A stretch of 64,000 nucleotides of DNA from Rhabditophanes sp. KR3021. Taxonomy: Eukaryota > Nematoda > Chromadorea > Rhabditida > Alloionematidae. Positions 34,786 through 50,611 of this stretch are shown in pieces (position 1 is the first letter of the stretch; each line of letters opens with the position of its first letter). The translations under genes and the position numbers were made by a program. The notes beneath the pieces were generated by a model. The model had not been told where the DNA came from and searched no databases. It saw nothing but the letters and a program-made list of their open reading frames with translations. The stretch lies in contig CAUJLY010000006.1 in assembly GCA_963281155.1 (NCBI GenBank), positions 4,588,001-4,652,000 on the forward strand, written 5' to 3'.

Positions 34786-35606
34786 ATGAACTATTTTTAC
34801 TTTATTGGATGTATTCTTCTTGTATCTGCTTCTCTATCACAAGCTAATCCATCAAAGAGATATTCTGGATTTGGAGTGGCTTCTGTATCCACCATTTCAT
34901 CATCTTTGGGATGTGTTGTGACTGTAGGTTTTCGGAAAGTATGATTTAAATATGTATTTTGTAGGGACCCAAATTGTTCATTAATGGAATTTATACTCGT
35001 GATTTAAATGACACTGAACTTCAAGAAGTATCTACATACAAAACTAACTTGGATACATTCAAAGAAAGTGTTAAGACGTATGTCGAAGCTCAGAGAAAGA
35101 AGATGCCTTCTGATAGATACACTCTTTTCGGATTTAGCAATGACGAAGACAATTCAGTCCCTACATCAACTCAAGCACCATCAGCCGCTTCTGCCACTGC
35201 TGCAACATTACCTGATCCACCAAAAAAACCATCATTCTGCAATGACAATGACACAACCCAATACATTTTCGATGGTTGCAAAGTCCAAGGAAACAAAGTC
35301 TATATCGGAAACACCTTTGCTCGTAACCTAACTAGTTCTGAAATTCAACAATTACAAAACTTCGATGCCCAATGGACTCAATACCAAGCTTATGTTCAAT
35401 CAACTATTCAAAAACAAGTTGAATCATTGTTTGGACAAAAATTATCCAACATGTTCATGGGATCAAAAGTTGGACCTTCTTCTGATACTATGTCAAATTC
35501 TATTGATGGTGGATCATCAACTACTACAACTCTTTCAACACCAACTACGACCGTGGCAAAAGTTGACACCCCTGTTGCTCCAAATTTCTGTACCGTTGTT
35601 TATTGA
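34786..35606 (+). CDS. Secreted protein with two Pepsin-inhibitor-3 (Pepsin-I3) domains
   Basis: Relatives such as Ascaris PI-3 block pepsin-like aspartic proteases. Exons 34786-34923 and 34965-35606 join in phase 0 (41-base intron), 259 residues. Signal peptide residues 1-19 (FIGCILLVSASLSQA). Repeat 1: GCVVTGPKLFINGIYTRDLN followed by DTELQEVSTYKTNL. Repeat 2: GCKVQGNKVYIGNTFARNLT then SSEIQQLQNFDAQW. The (G)C-V-x-x-(N)K-(L/V)-(F/Y)-I-N-G and R-x-L-(T/N)-x-x-E patterns define Pepsin-I3. A Thr/Ser/Pro-rich linker separates the repeats and another forms the C-terminus, which ends with a short FCTVVY; these may be O-glycosylated. PI-3 of Ascaris has two such domains in 149 residues, so this is an extended version. 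Confidence 0.85.
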
Positions 35607-36489
35607 AGTAACTGCGAAAAAACAAACACATGAACTATGTTCTAATAAAATCTTTCTTTGATTATCTTAAAAGATTGCGCAATTTGATAAGTCATAGAAT
35701 AACGGTAATTTTGTGTGTGATTCATAATATGTACAATTTTTATTAACTAAATAAAATTTTTAAATCAATTTATAAATTTTGTTATTTCAAATGCTCCACA
35801 AATATTTATTAATCTTTAATTGAGTATAAACAAGAATATGCAACTCAAGATCAAAGTAAAACACGTCGTTTAGAAATATAATTGGAGTACATGAGGTCAT
35901 TAATTGCTGACATTCCTCATATTTTACCAATCCATCACAACAATCGTTTTCGATCTGTAATGTATATAGGGGTTGTATGTAATGGAAACGATAAAGAATT
36001 ACTTCAATAAAAAGAGATGAAAATATGTGCCATTATATGTGTAGTATCTTGAAGTACGTATAACTAAGCATATATATTTTTAGCTTAATGGTACCTCAAA
36101 ACAACATTGTGTCATTCAAATTGCCTTTATTCTCTAATCATAAGCACATAGATTGGCGATCATTTTAATATTGATCGCTTTTGAAACAACTCTTTTTTTA
36201 AAGAAAGGGTAAAATGGCTTTTCATACGAAAAATCTTTTGCCAAGGCAAATAATACACACAAGTAGCATCAAATTAGTTTGTCATCCAAAGGCAATCAAA
36301 TACTTTTACCAACTTTCTTCAGCTAATATTACCGCATACTCTTCATTATATGTTATAATTTAAATGATCCACTTAAATCTACTTTAAAACCAAATTTTAA
36401 GAATAATAAATTGCAAGATAATAACAAGCCTATTTAATAAACACTACAGCTATTATCACTACACAATTGCAAGAATATTTAAAATTAAA
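35607..36489. other. Intergenic, Pepsin-I3 to sarcoglycan
   Basis: 0.88 kb of AT-rich DNA: poly-A signal AATAAA near 35645 after the Pepsin-I3 gene, then the sarcoglycan promoter region. No further feature recognised. Confidence 0.5.
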
Positions 36490-38951
36490 ATGCATCAATT
36501 TGATTATTTGTTCCTTATCCATGTAATTATCTTATTAAATGGATTTGTACCATTTATAACTCCACAATCCGTGCGGAAACAACCAAATTACCAGACTCAA
36601 CAATATACAGTCACTACCAGGTAAACGAAAACATTTATTAGAAAATTAAATAGGACTAAAATTTAGTGGGAATTACATCTTTAAGTTTAAACATTTTTTC
36701 GATAAAAAGTTTACCAATTAGTTTGGCATTATCTGGAGAGAGTTTATATACTTCCTCGATTGCACACTTTCCATGATCCACGTTTGTAACTTGTCTGCCA
36801 AAGTATTCAGTCAATACGAAGTTACACTGATTCGCAAGGCCTAAAAATCGCGTTGCGAATCGGTGTTCATATAGAAACAATGATTCGCCACGTTGTGAAT
36901 ACTATACTCAATATAACACTATTTCACAACGTTTCGAATTCACACAACACCATAATAAACATAATTTTTTTAATTTCCAAAATTAATATCAAACATAATT
37001 TATTTAATTTTCAAAAACGATCATTAACAACTATACCACTCAGGTATGAAAAATATAATCCTAATTATTTCCAAATAACTTCATATCATAATCAAAGACC
37101 CTACACGAATCAGAATTATCAAAACTCATACACAACTGCTTGGCCAAATCATGTAAATAATGCATATCACCAGTATTACCAGCCGCGGGAAAAATCACAG
37201 ACCCGTATACCTCAGCAACCCATTTTGCAGGATTTAAACATCAAGCAAAATGATCCAATAACTTCAGCGGTTAAAGCTACAAAAGGAAAATTTTTTACCT
37301 ACACTTTACATTCGGGAAGAATATTTTCAAAAACAGGTTTGTTAAAAATAACTCAATATTTGCTTTAACAATTTATTTGTTTATTTTGAGTTGATGTTAA
37401 ATGGACTGCGACGTTAGCAGGAAAACCAAATTTACCACCATGGCTCCATTTATTTTCGTCAAAACATAAGGCAATTGCTTATTTGATCGGAACACCCGTA
37501 ACTTCTTCAGAAATGGTATCCATTCACATAATCGCTAGAAAAGTGGACACTTTTGAAACTGCCGAACAATTCTTATCAATTGAATTAGTACCCGATTTTC
37601 GATTTTCAAACTTCACCCAACAAATTGCTGAATTAACACTTAAAGATATTGATGCGGAAAAGTTGATAAATAATAGGGAAAAAGACATTGAGAAGTTAGA
37701 ATCGAGTATAAGGCAAACTTTTAAGGGACGTGATTTGAATCCATACATTTTCAATATTGCATCAACATCAAATGCAGATGAAAAAACGTTGGCTTTAATG
37801 AGAAATAAACCCCCACTTGGAGTCCTTGTCCAAATAGGTACTCAAAAAAAATTTCACTCCAACGTTATTCATTTGATGAAAGGGTTGCAAAATAACTTCA
37901 AATATTGCAACAACAGCAACATTATACCTTTCAACAAATATTTTGAACATAAGTTCAACGTAAATTGGTGTCATTTTAATATTGTAAGTTTTGAATAAAT
38001 AATGTTTACCACAAAATGTATTTGAATGTAAATAATATGCGTGTTTTCTGTATTTAGAAAAATGCAACATTACCCAAAGAATTGCTTGAAATTGAAAACA
38101 AAAATGAAAAGAATGTTTACAAAAACGAAACAATGTCAGAAATTCAAAAGCTTAATCAAATGACTAGCAAGAAAGATGAAAATTCCGGCAAATTCTCACC
38201 GTACCATCACTTTTGGGATTCAGTGTTGGTAAGCATAATTTGATTACTTCGTTTACTTTATTTTATCAATCCGTTTTAGATATTCCCCCTTCTTGCTGTA
38301 ATATGTGTCATCCTAATTCTTGTTTTGAGTTTTATATTTTTTGGAAGAAGAGAAGGACAACATTGGCGTGACTATAAAACACCAAAGTGAGTAAAAATAC
38401 ATGGTAAATATTTTGAATAATTTAATATTTATAGAGAGCAATTACAGGAGTACATGTCTGTAAGAGAATCACAACAAAAGCTACGAGAATTGTCCGTCCA
38501 AAGACAAATATTGATGATGGGCAAAAACAACAGTGAAGATAGAAGAAATTCAAATACAGCATCAGGCATTCAGACATTCTTACAACCAAAACATCCTATC
38601 AACGAAAGTGCAGATAAAAATAATAATAGCAACAAAGCAATGTTGTATCCCGCTGGTCAACAACCATATCGTCTGGCAACAACTTGCTCTAGTCGATCAG
38701 CATCACGAGATCCGAGTACAAATGAGGAAATATACGACGGAATGCCATATTTAGGAAAGTCAACAACTGTGGGCAAACAAACAGTTGCAGAAGCCGCAAA
38801 AGCTACAGGCAGTTCATTGCATTTATACAAAAACCCTTTTGATGAAAAAGACGAAGATGAAGAGTTGATGGGTCATAAAGAAGAGATCGGAAATTATTCA
38901 GAGATTGGCGATGCTGTTCTCAAATCCCATTCATATAATATGAAAAGGTAA
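36490..38951 (+). CDS. sgca-1: Alpha/epsilon-sarcoglycan
   Basis: Membrane subunit of the dystrophin-glycoprotein complex, protecting muscle membranes. Exons 36490-36620, 37044-37336, 37391-37983, 38058-38228, 38280-38386 and 38435-38951 have consistent phases and give 603 residues. Signal peptide at residues 1-24. An N-terminal Tyr/Gln/Asn-rich insert precedes the cadherin-like (CADG) domain: DPITSAV, LAGKPNLPPWLHLF, AYLIGTPV, then a sarcoglycan-specific region with a CNNSN ... KFNVNWCHFNI cysteine pair. Single membrane helix in exon 5 (LLAVICVILILVLSFIFFG) followed by GRREG, as in epsilon-sarcoglycan, and a cytoplasmic tail with SQQKLRELSVQRQ. The tail is longer than in vertebrates. Intron 1 (36621-37043) contains a minus-strand frame and inverted repeats. 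Confidence 0.87.
36656..36880 (-). other. Antisense ORF in sarcoglycan intron 1 (74 codons)
   Basis: Open frame with ATG at 36880 and a stop at 36656, inside intron 1 of the sarcoglycan gene and antisense to it. Its composition is protein-like (mixed charged and hydrophobic residues, e.g. GKCAIEEVYKLSPDNAKLIG), better than most random frames here, but no signal peptide, domain or splice partner is seen. It may be a small gene, a fragment of a decayed gene or chance. Confidence 0.25.
36829..36939. repeat. Cluster of ATTCGCAACG-type inverted repeats
   Basis: GATTCGCAA (36829-36837) pairs with TTGCGAATC (36853-36861); ATTCGCCACGTTGTGAAT (36883-36900) is imperfectly reverse-complemented by TTTCACAACGTTTCGAAT (36922-36939). 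All four words are related. The cluster sits in sarcoglycan intron 1 and is CG-rich compared with its surroundings, so it may be a decayed transposon end or a regulatory element. Confidence 0.45.
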
Positions 38952-39043
38952 ATAACATAACATAAAATCAAATAAAGAGTTAATTTTTATTACTTTGTTT
39001 ACAACTCAAGAATAATTAACTGCACAGCATTTATTGCAATTAT

Positions 39044-39745
39044 TTATAAATCATCTTCGTTACATTTCACAATTGGAGCTCCTTTGTGAATGATTCGGAA
39101 GTGATCCATAACATTATAATCTCCATCGTCATCATCACTATCCTCTTCTTCCGGTTGCTTTGGGCTTGAATAGTTTTCCTTCACAGTAAGGTTTGAGTTG
39201 TTTGTAGCTCGTTTTTTATCCTTTGCCAGGCGTGAGTAAGTTTTTTTTAATGGTGTTTCTTCTTCCGAGTCACTTGAAAACTCGTTATTAACTTCCTTAA
39301 TAGAGTTGGTAATTTTAAACTTTTTAGAAGCGGGACATTTTTTCATTTTAAAAATGAAATCGTCCTTTTCAGTCGCTCCTAATTCATTTTCAGAGCTTGA
39401 TGAAACAATACGGTGATGGTTGAGAGCATGAATTTGATTTTCAAAATCACTAAATGAGTTTCCTCTGCTGAAATTGGCAATGAATTAAGCAAACGCGATG
39501 ACCTACCCGCTAGAAACTGTGACCGTGGACGAACTCATACTCCGAACACTTTGGTTTGCACTACTGTTCGAAGTACAATTGTCATTACTTATAGCATCTC
39601 GTTTTTGTTTATTTAATAACAAAAAACCATTTGCAACAGAACTAGCTGTATCACTAGCTGGAGAATCTATTGAAGTAGAGCTATCACTTACTTTGTTTTT
39701 ACTGATCGCATTAAATTCAAGCCTATTCAATTGTATCTCTGTCAT
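39044..39745 (-). CDS. Acidic serine-rich protein, probably nuclear, unknown
   Basis: Not recognised. Exon 1 39507-39745, exon 2 39044-39467 (phase 2, 39-base intron) give 220 residues. Residues 10-80 are Ser/Thr/Asn-rich; the middle has basic patches (KKCPASKKFK, RLAKDKKR) next to acidic ones (SDSEEET, EEEDSDDDDGDYNVMDHF). No membrane helix or folded domain; likely a disordered nuclear protein with CK2-type phosphorylation sites. The end (DHFRIIHKGAPIVKC) is the most ordered-looking part. It converges with the sarcoglycan gene, with stops 92 bases apart, so the 3'UTRs may overlap. The splice phase and codon composition support a real gene. Confidence 0.7.
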
Positions 39746-42700
39746 TATTTTTGAAATTCAAACTGAAAAAATAGAAAGTTAGTATTTCTAGACAATACAC
39801 TTAACAATGGAATTTATTTAAAAAATATCTATTACATATATACTTTAAACATAAACATATCAAGAGATAAACTACCTCTTTGGATTAAAAAAATTATGTC
39901 AAAAAGAGCGGCAAAAGTAATAAAAATCGTAAAGTGTTATAAAATCAAATGAAACAATATTATATGCTAAGTTGATTGTAGCAAACCTTCACTCCCGTTT
40001 ATTGAATTTATCAAAATATTAAATACTCCTCAGTACAAACCATTTAAAAGCTAATTCAAAATAGGTTTGTTAAGCACGGATCATTAAAATGACATGCTGT
40101 GTAAAAGCATAATAATAAAAATAGAAAAAGTGACCATAAAAGTTATTTGAATGGATGGCTTCATAAAAAACTGGATATTTATAATGGTAAAAAATACACA
40201 AAGATGCCGTTACAACTATTGTTTACGGCTATAAAAGTAGGAAGTGAATGGAAGCGTAAATGTATACATGTTATTGCTAAATATATGAACAATGCCATTT
40301 AAACAAGACTCATTTGTCCAAAATATGGTCAGTGGGAGTAATACAGATGGCACAATTAATACAGCCTTCCTGTCCGAATGACCAACAGAGGACTCTCTCG
40401 TTGTACTCAAATGTATTATACAAAAGGTTAATACGTATCATTTACCACTATCGTTAAATGAAAGATGTAATAGGCCACGGAATATGAATCAAATGAGAGA
40501 AATAATATATTGTTTCGAATATTTACAACAAAAGAGGACGTACATGTGATTAGTTAAAACAAAATCATGGTTTTTTCTTACTAATCACACAGCTTTTTTA
40601 GATGCCTATTAATTAGCTGAACCAAATAACAAGAACGTTATGTGAATAAATACTTATTCGATTTAAGTTTTCTATAAACATCTTCTAAGTTTAAAGAGTT
40701 AACTTATTCCCACAAATATTAATGAACTTTTTTAGTGTGGACCTAACTTTTTGGGAAGTATAAGTCAAGAAAGATTTGAAAATCATTAAATATCCAAATT
40801 GTTTGAATTTCTTATGTTGTGGGTGCAAAGCCAATTATATATAAAGGAAGTGATGAGAAACTTTTAAGTAAACAAAATAATAGGAAAATGTTTCAGTGTT
40901 TAAATAGATACATTAGGGTAAGACATTTTGAATGCACATATGAAGACAATTATTTAATTTTAAAAGTAAATGTAGTATGTGTTTAATAATTTTGTTTGCA
41001 ATAAAGCAAACTTAGTTTTTATGACTTGTAAAGTCATATTCATTTTGTGAAGGTATTAGCAATCACATACTAAGAATGAACATAAGTTGGAATTGTTTGA
41101 ATAATAGTGATTCGAACACAAATAACTATAGCACAAAATTTTATCATGAGTAAGTTATTCATAGGCGTTTGAAAAACATTTTATAAAGACAAAATTGAGT
41201 AATTGTGTGTAATAAATTCAACAAATCACCACATAATAATTCATCATGTTTTCAAATTAAGAATATGTTGATTAATTTTAATTGTACTTGCATATAAATT
41301 AGGCATAACAAAGTAATTTGATTATTTATGATTATAGCAAAATTTTATTGAGATAAATGGTGAAAATATCATTAGAACTATTAAAAAAGGAAACACATAA
41401 AGTAATGTGTTCGAATAAAAGATGGTATTTTCAAAGCTAAATTTTTATGCAATTAAAAAGGACTTAGTTTTGTATAGAATGATTGTTGACTAAATTAGCA
41501 ATATTCTTTATAATGACTAAGTAATAATTCCACATATAAAGATAACAAATATGTACTTAATTCTGGCCATAATCTTTGATTAATTAACTACTGATCAAGT
41601 TGCTCAACTTTCATCAATTATAAGAGACATTTTGTAAACGCAAAGGCCTATGCCATTAGTTTGACATGCCACCAATCGGAACAAAAAATGTTACTATTAA
41701 CTTTGAAAATTTCTTTGTAGTATTCATTGATGATAACGTGAACAAATAAATGTAATCTATATATTATTGTTTTTTATACCCGTGGTCATTAAGATAATTC
41801 ATCTTTTATTAGACAAAGTATAACTATTTGCTTTTGAAAATGAATTATGCATATAACTACTTGGAAATTGCTGGCAATGGTAAAATCATTGAAGTGTTAA
41901 GATAATTAGTTGGAGTTTTGTTAAAACAATGAGACTATTAATTTGTTAATTTGAAAATGTAAGTGAAAATGATGGATACATCTTTTTATAAAAAAAGGAC
42001 AGAATATTATCATCAGCATAAAGTTTTTCATATGTTCTGGCTGCACTTAGTTTTAAAATATGTTTAATATCTTCCATCAATTTCAAATTTTCCGATGCAA
42101 TGAGATAACCATATTGAGAAAACATTATATTTATGGGGATCTTTTTAATAGAATTTATGAAGGATGTAACAACATGCATTAAAAATCAATTACATATTTT
42201 TGTTTGTACATTTTCATAAATACACTAAACAGCCCTGTTCAAATCAAATTACTATTCGTTAGCAATAGAAGTTGCTTTTTAATAAAGCGGCAACTAATTC
42301 ACTTGGATCATTTTGGATACCTTCACTATATCAGCGAAATACGTTTATTTTTGGAAAAGGAGAAATATTATATATATCAAATATGCGAGTATTTACATAA
42401 AAGCCATTTTAAAATTTATCTAGCATACCTTTTACTTTATTTATTCAAAATACTCTATGCGTATTGTTATTATTATTGAAATATAGTAAAAATAAAATTA
42501 TTTTTTAATTTTTAAAAGCATTTTATCTCTTAAATGTAGTCTTTTGAGTTTTTACAATTTAAAATTAATTCGATATGTCCATTTTTAAAGTACAAACATA
42601 ATGCATTTAATCTGGATATGTTTATTTTCTTTCTATTTATGACAATTTTTAACGAGTGATACATAAATGGATACAACATCTTTTCAAATGAATCTTGTCA

Positions 42701-45700
42701 TAAATAGTAAAAGGTTCAGAAAATTATTTTAAACGCAATTCATTTTAAACAACATTATATCAATCTTCCTATTCTTTCAACTAACTACTTACTTTACTCG
42801 TAAACTACAACAATCCATAGTTTACTAATTTTTTCGAAATATCAAAGCTTACTGACATTTTTTTTAAAAACTGTAAAGTTCATGGCAAGTTTATTTTTTG
42901 CCAATTTACTACAATCATTTGTCCCTATCTCTCAAATTTTCTTGTGAATGTGATCTCAACTAATTATTTGTTTGATAAGACTACATATTAGTGCATTGAC
43001 ATTAAAAATAAATGGTGTTAACTTATTTTGTTAAAAGCATTTTTGCACTAAACTGACGTAATATTCATTTGGCCCAGTACAAAATGTATCATTTTCAAAA
43101 TTGAAATTTGAAACTCTCAAAAGTATAATTAGGTTGTCAACCATTTTGATAAACATATTCATCACATCGAATAATGTAGTTTTGTATTCAAACACAAACT
43201 TATAGCATCATAACTACTCCTAATATATCACTTTTATTGCTCTCCTCTCAAAAGTGAGATGTTTCAGAAGTTTATTTTACATCACAAAACATAACACATC
43301 CATGTATATTTCCCTTTCTTCATTAAATCAAAAAATGTTTTTAAATTGATGCAATTATTGACATAAATAATAATTTTGGAAATTTATATGTTTCTTAAAT
43401 TCTCATCGAAGCTTGTTCTTATAGATTTTTTTAACTAAAAGACAGCCTAAAGTCAAATTTGCTTAAATTTTATAAAAACAGTTGAATGATAAAACATTTA
43501 TATATTTTCGTACCATCAAAAGACTATGCGACTAATTTCTTAGTGCTAAAAGAATCGTTCATTTTATTGTTTGCCTTCTTTTTGAGATTAACTCTTTTTT
43601 TAAATAATTTATTAATGTTTGACTTTGAAAGTAATTTTGGTTTGAAATCAAAGATAAAAATAGTTTAAGTCAAATCAAAACTTTATCGGGCATAAAAATG
43701 TTATGGTTTAGTTTTTCTGTTCCAAATTAGGTGCTCTATTGGTAGAAATAAGTATGAGGAAGACATGCGATATTACAAAAAAATACATTTATATATTTAT
43801 TCAACACTATTATATATTAGTTTTGACCACATGATGTGAGAGCACACATTCAAATAGCTTAAAATGTGTTAAACTCTTTAATTATAAAATAGTTTCTTAT
43901 CTGATTTATTTAGATTCTAAACTTGCTCCCCTGCTTTCTTGTTAATTAACGTTCATTGTGCCATTTAAGTGCAACTTTTTATCAATTTCATTAGTGTTTT
44001 TCAACAAACCTATTTTTGTTATTTTGGCGTATACCAATCTTGGTGTGCTATTTTTATAAAAAATGGAGAAAAACATTCACAGATTTCTTGAGAGCTCAGA
44101 AAGTTAATATTACATTATAATAATTACTTTTTCAAACTTTATAAACTAAAAATTGTTTTCAAGAATAAAAAATGTGCTTTATTAAAATCTATTCCAAATT
44201 TATATACGCAGTTGAATAGAAACGAATTAGTCAGATATGTTTGAAAAAGAATAGTTTATACTTAGTATTAATTTGAATCAAAAATCTTTATATCCAGTTT
44301 TTTTTTGGTTTTGATGTTTCATTAAGATAGAAGATATAAAAATGCATCTTCAAACATCAAATGACCTTCCCTGGCAATTCATCTTTTCAATATTCTCATT
44401 TTACTATTTTAAGTTAAACTATAATTATTTTATTTCACATCATTTGTTGTAAAATTGTATTTTATACAGTTAATTTAAGCAAAAAATCTGCAAATACGTA
44501 TTTCAGTGTTGTTGTACAATTCTTAAGCCACGTATTATTTTTTACATGAGGAATTTACCTTATCATACGCATATTTTTTAGTGTCTCTGAAATTTCCTAT
44601 TAAATTCTCTTAAGTGTAGATTTATAATAATATCTTGTTCAGTTTTATTAAAAACTAAAAGTTCAAATGATTGGTGAAACGGGATCTGTCTATATAAAAA
44701 TCTCTTTCAATCACAGCATCAATTGTCTTAAACAAATAAGACAATTTATTATCAATTTTGTGCGTTCACATTTAATCGTAATGTATTGAATTTCATGTAA
44801 TGTTTTGTAAACATAATTAAGTTGAATGCTTTTATTACGTAACTTGCATCTGATAAATATTACCTTTCATTTTGCCAAAGGACTTTATAACACGTATTTT
44901 TGTACTCCAAAAAATATATCTTACCTTAAATATGTTTTTAAAAGAAATATAAATTACGTGCTGAAATATACATTTGTTATCCATAATTATGTGTGTATTT
45001 TCCCATATTTGCTTTTGAAAATTATTGCTAATAATGAATGAAAAGTTGTGTTTCAATATAAAATAATATGTTTCTCTTCTTTTTAACGACAATGGGACTG
45101 ATTTAGTATGTTATGAGATATTTTGAGACAACTTTTTTGAGTACATTTATTTAAATATTCACGGAAGTTAGTTGTGAACCAGACACGATAGACTTGCTTT
45201 GATAGTTCATTAAAATGTATGAAAATATTAATAAAATGTAATTTTAACTATATCAGTTCCCGTACAGTTTTTCCTAAAACTGCGTTGAACAGTAAGTAAA
45301 AGTTAATAAATTTGGTTTAATTTTGTGTTAGAAATGTATATCTGCAAAACGTCAAACGATCATTTATTAACTTCTATCGACACAAATACTAGCCCAATGT
45401 AATATTTTGTATTTTGTCTTGTAATATATAGAATTGAATTCAACACTATATTATTATCATCAACCTCGAGCCGCGCAATAGCCAAATATAAGACAGAAGA
45501 AGTTGACTGTCAGTGCCTCTTGTCTCGTATCTGCGACCACTATACGCATTTTTGTCTCGATATTAAACATATATTTATGTCCTATTATTATAAATATGCA
45601 TTTGTCTGTTCATTTATTTCCTTAACCGCCCAAAAGATCTTGTCATTTTTGAGGACTCTACAAAACTCAGACTATTAGCATTTTGATTGCAAATGCAAAG

Positions 45701-47534
45701 ACAGAAGAAGGTTATTGTTGTCAATGTTATTGTCACCATCATCCACTTCTTTTATAATTTTGTTATGCATTCAAGATTTAAATGAGAACTGTTAACAGTT
45801 AACACAAGACTGACAGATTCAATTTTATAAGCACATTCTATATCAGATCAATGTTATATTTTTCATTAAAAATCACCCTGTTAGTTCACAGATTATAAAT
45901 ACTATATGTGTATTTTCTTAAGCATTTTTGAACGATATTTCAAAAAATGTTCAAATGATATTTCAAGTGATATTTAAAATGATGGAAACATCAATTGATC
46001 TTAAAATCACCTCCTACATACGTATGTTGTGCGTATTTTCTATCTAAAATAGTAACTTAAATAAGCATAAACTTTATGTGTTATCTATGTATTTCGTCAA
46101 TTTCAAACCCATTCAAATAACCGTTTCTTTAAATTTGTCAACAAATTAATTTAATTGTTTCTCATTTGGCTTATTCGTACCATTAATTCAATACATCTAA
46201 CATTAACGTCTATCTCTTGTTATTTATATGGCCGTAAAATGTTTAAAATTTTGTCAAACTTACTTTTGAAAACAATAAAAAATATTCTTTATAATAGGCG
46301 GTAACATAAAATAAGTTGTATGAAGGCTTAATTCTAAATAAGAATAATAAGAGTGTCTTAAATTAGTGCTAATAATAGTTTTTTATAAAAGTACTTTTGG
46401 CTAGTCTTCTCATTTTTAATTAAAAATAATGCCAACTTATTTTTTATTTAAATAGCTTTTTAAAGTAACAGTATTTTAATTGATTTTTTTAATGTCACTG
46501 CTTCAAATTCATTTGCATACAAACTTCTATGGCATGCATAGAAAGATATATTAAATTAAACAAGCAGTTGAGAGTATCAACACTATCATCACCCTACACC
46601 ATTAAATACTACGGGTAAGCCATCTTTTTTTATATGAAATGAGATGGTGACTTGGATGGGGGTATTTTACGATTAAACAGTGACACTGGGATAGAGATAG
46701 TGTCAATTGTTTAGTTGTTCCGGTTGCGGCTGGCAAAAACTATTAAGCTTTCCGTTTCTTCAGTACCAGTGGTCGTGTGTATAATTTGGTCGGATGAGTA
46801 TGTATGTTTATAAATATATATGCGTGTGGCTCAATATCATTTTGCGATATGAATTTAAAGACGAGAAAAATGGACGGGTATTTTAGAGGACAAAGAAAGA
46901 CGATTTATCTGTTGAAGTTTATTACATAGCTTTAGTTATTCTATATCCTATTTACATATGTAATATTTAAATATATGAGTTTATGGTTAAAAATAAAATT
47001 GTTTGGCGATCAACAAATTAACACACCCAAAGTATTTTTTCCAACCAAATGTTTTTTCAAATACACATTATGCAACCAATTTTTTAACTGTATTAATGTA
47101 TATACTTTATTGAATATACTAAATTTACTACTTTTTAACTTTTATGGATAATTTAATTGGTAACATCTCTTTTTTGAATTAAAATAGTTAGCCCAAGCAA
47201 ACAAAAAATGGCAAAATGGAGTATTTTTACACCACCCACCTCTTATGCGGATAAGCTCATCTATATAAGAGTATTATTTATGCGTATAAATATCATATAT
47301 CCTTCTGCTAAACCTTTAAAACATACTTTATATTTTTCAGATAAAAACAGTCTTAATATTTAGTACTTAATTGCCTTCTAAAAATAAATTAAAATAATTG
47401 AAAACAACATAATCCAAATAAGGTATTGCATCAAAGAAATTGAAGCAAAACTGTCCAACTTATTTGATTTTTCTGTGCGGGGAGAAAAGTATGATCTACA
47501 AGTTTTATAATTGCTCCAGTTGATAAAAGGAGCT
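39746..47534. other. 7.8-kb gene desert upstream of GRK
   Basis: Very AT-rich DNA without a supported gene. Frames at 40216-40410, 41946-42179, 42204-42479, 43486-43668 and 44826-45092 are short, mostly overlapping on both strands and low in complexity. Local islands of lower AT content occur at about 45470-45560 and 46560-46800, and could be regulatory, but no motif was recognised. No tRNA, rRNA or CRISPR-like repeat seen. Confidence 0.45.
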
Positions 47535-49597
<2,063 letters not shown>

Positions 49598-50611
49598 CGT
49601 TTTTGGCTTTTTTTATTCTAGCAGTAATTAATTGCTACAAAGGAAATCCAGAGGAAGAATTGAAACATGTATAATAGAGCTTGATTTATCAAAATAATGT
49701 CCTTAAAAATAAAGAGAAACTCAATGCCTTTAAGCTGTAATGAAGAATATTAAAACATGTCTTAAAGTAGTTATAATTTTGCATCGTTCGAGTACCTGTC
49801 GCACCATCCCACATATTTAAAAGCCAATAATTAGACAATCATTTTTCATCAAATAATATCAGCATTATTTACATAAACTTTCATCTGCTCATAAAATTTG
49901 TATCAATTTTGTAAGAAATATATTTTATACTTTAAATAAAATTACAAAGAAAATAATTGGAAAACTGCTTTTTAATTAGTTGATAAAATGTTCTGTTGCT
50001 TACAAGCTTTCTTTGGATTTAGAATAAAATGCACAAGGTTTCACAATTGGAAATGATTTGATGATCTTGCATAAGATTTAAAACGACATTGCGTTCCTTC
50101 GATGGGTTCCATAGCTATTGTTTGACAGATTTGTTTAACAAAAATTCTTGAACTAAATTAAACTATTCTAATTTAAAGATCGGGGATATCACATGCAATA
50201 TCTTTAGAAGGAAATATTTTAATATTACCTATGGTTTCAGAGAAGATTCGTGTCTTGAGAACCCACATATTTTATGAGAAAATACACTTTAACAACGTAT
50301 CGTGGATATTTAAATTTTGACAATTCTTATATACATTTCTATCAACTTATTAAATTTAGTTTTAGACATTCCCAAGCTGTACATATATCAAGCTACTCGT
50401 ATGTGGCTTTCTTTATAATTATAACTTATTGGTGAATTACCATGACAACACATCTTTATCAAACTTAAATGTGATGAAAATTAATTTAATACATAAGTAT
50501 AATTACTTAGTGGATACATAAAAGTGCCTGTGAGGTGTAATGTTTATAAAAAGATATGTATTAAAAAATTAAAAGACATCCATTTTCATCAGGTATTTTC
50601 CTTTTAAATTT
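49598..50611. other. Intergenic between convergent genes
   Basis: 1.0 kb of AT-rich DNA with the 3' ends of GRK (+) and the small helical gene (-). AATAAA words are common; nothing else seen. Confidence 0.5.

Noticed and set aside
46560..46710. Weak inverted words ACACTATC / GATAGTGT
   Set aside because: Only eight bases pair, with mismatched flanks; compatible with chance.
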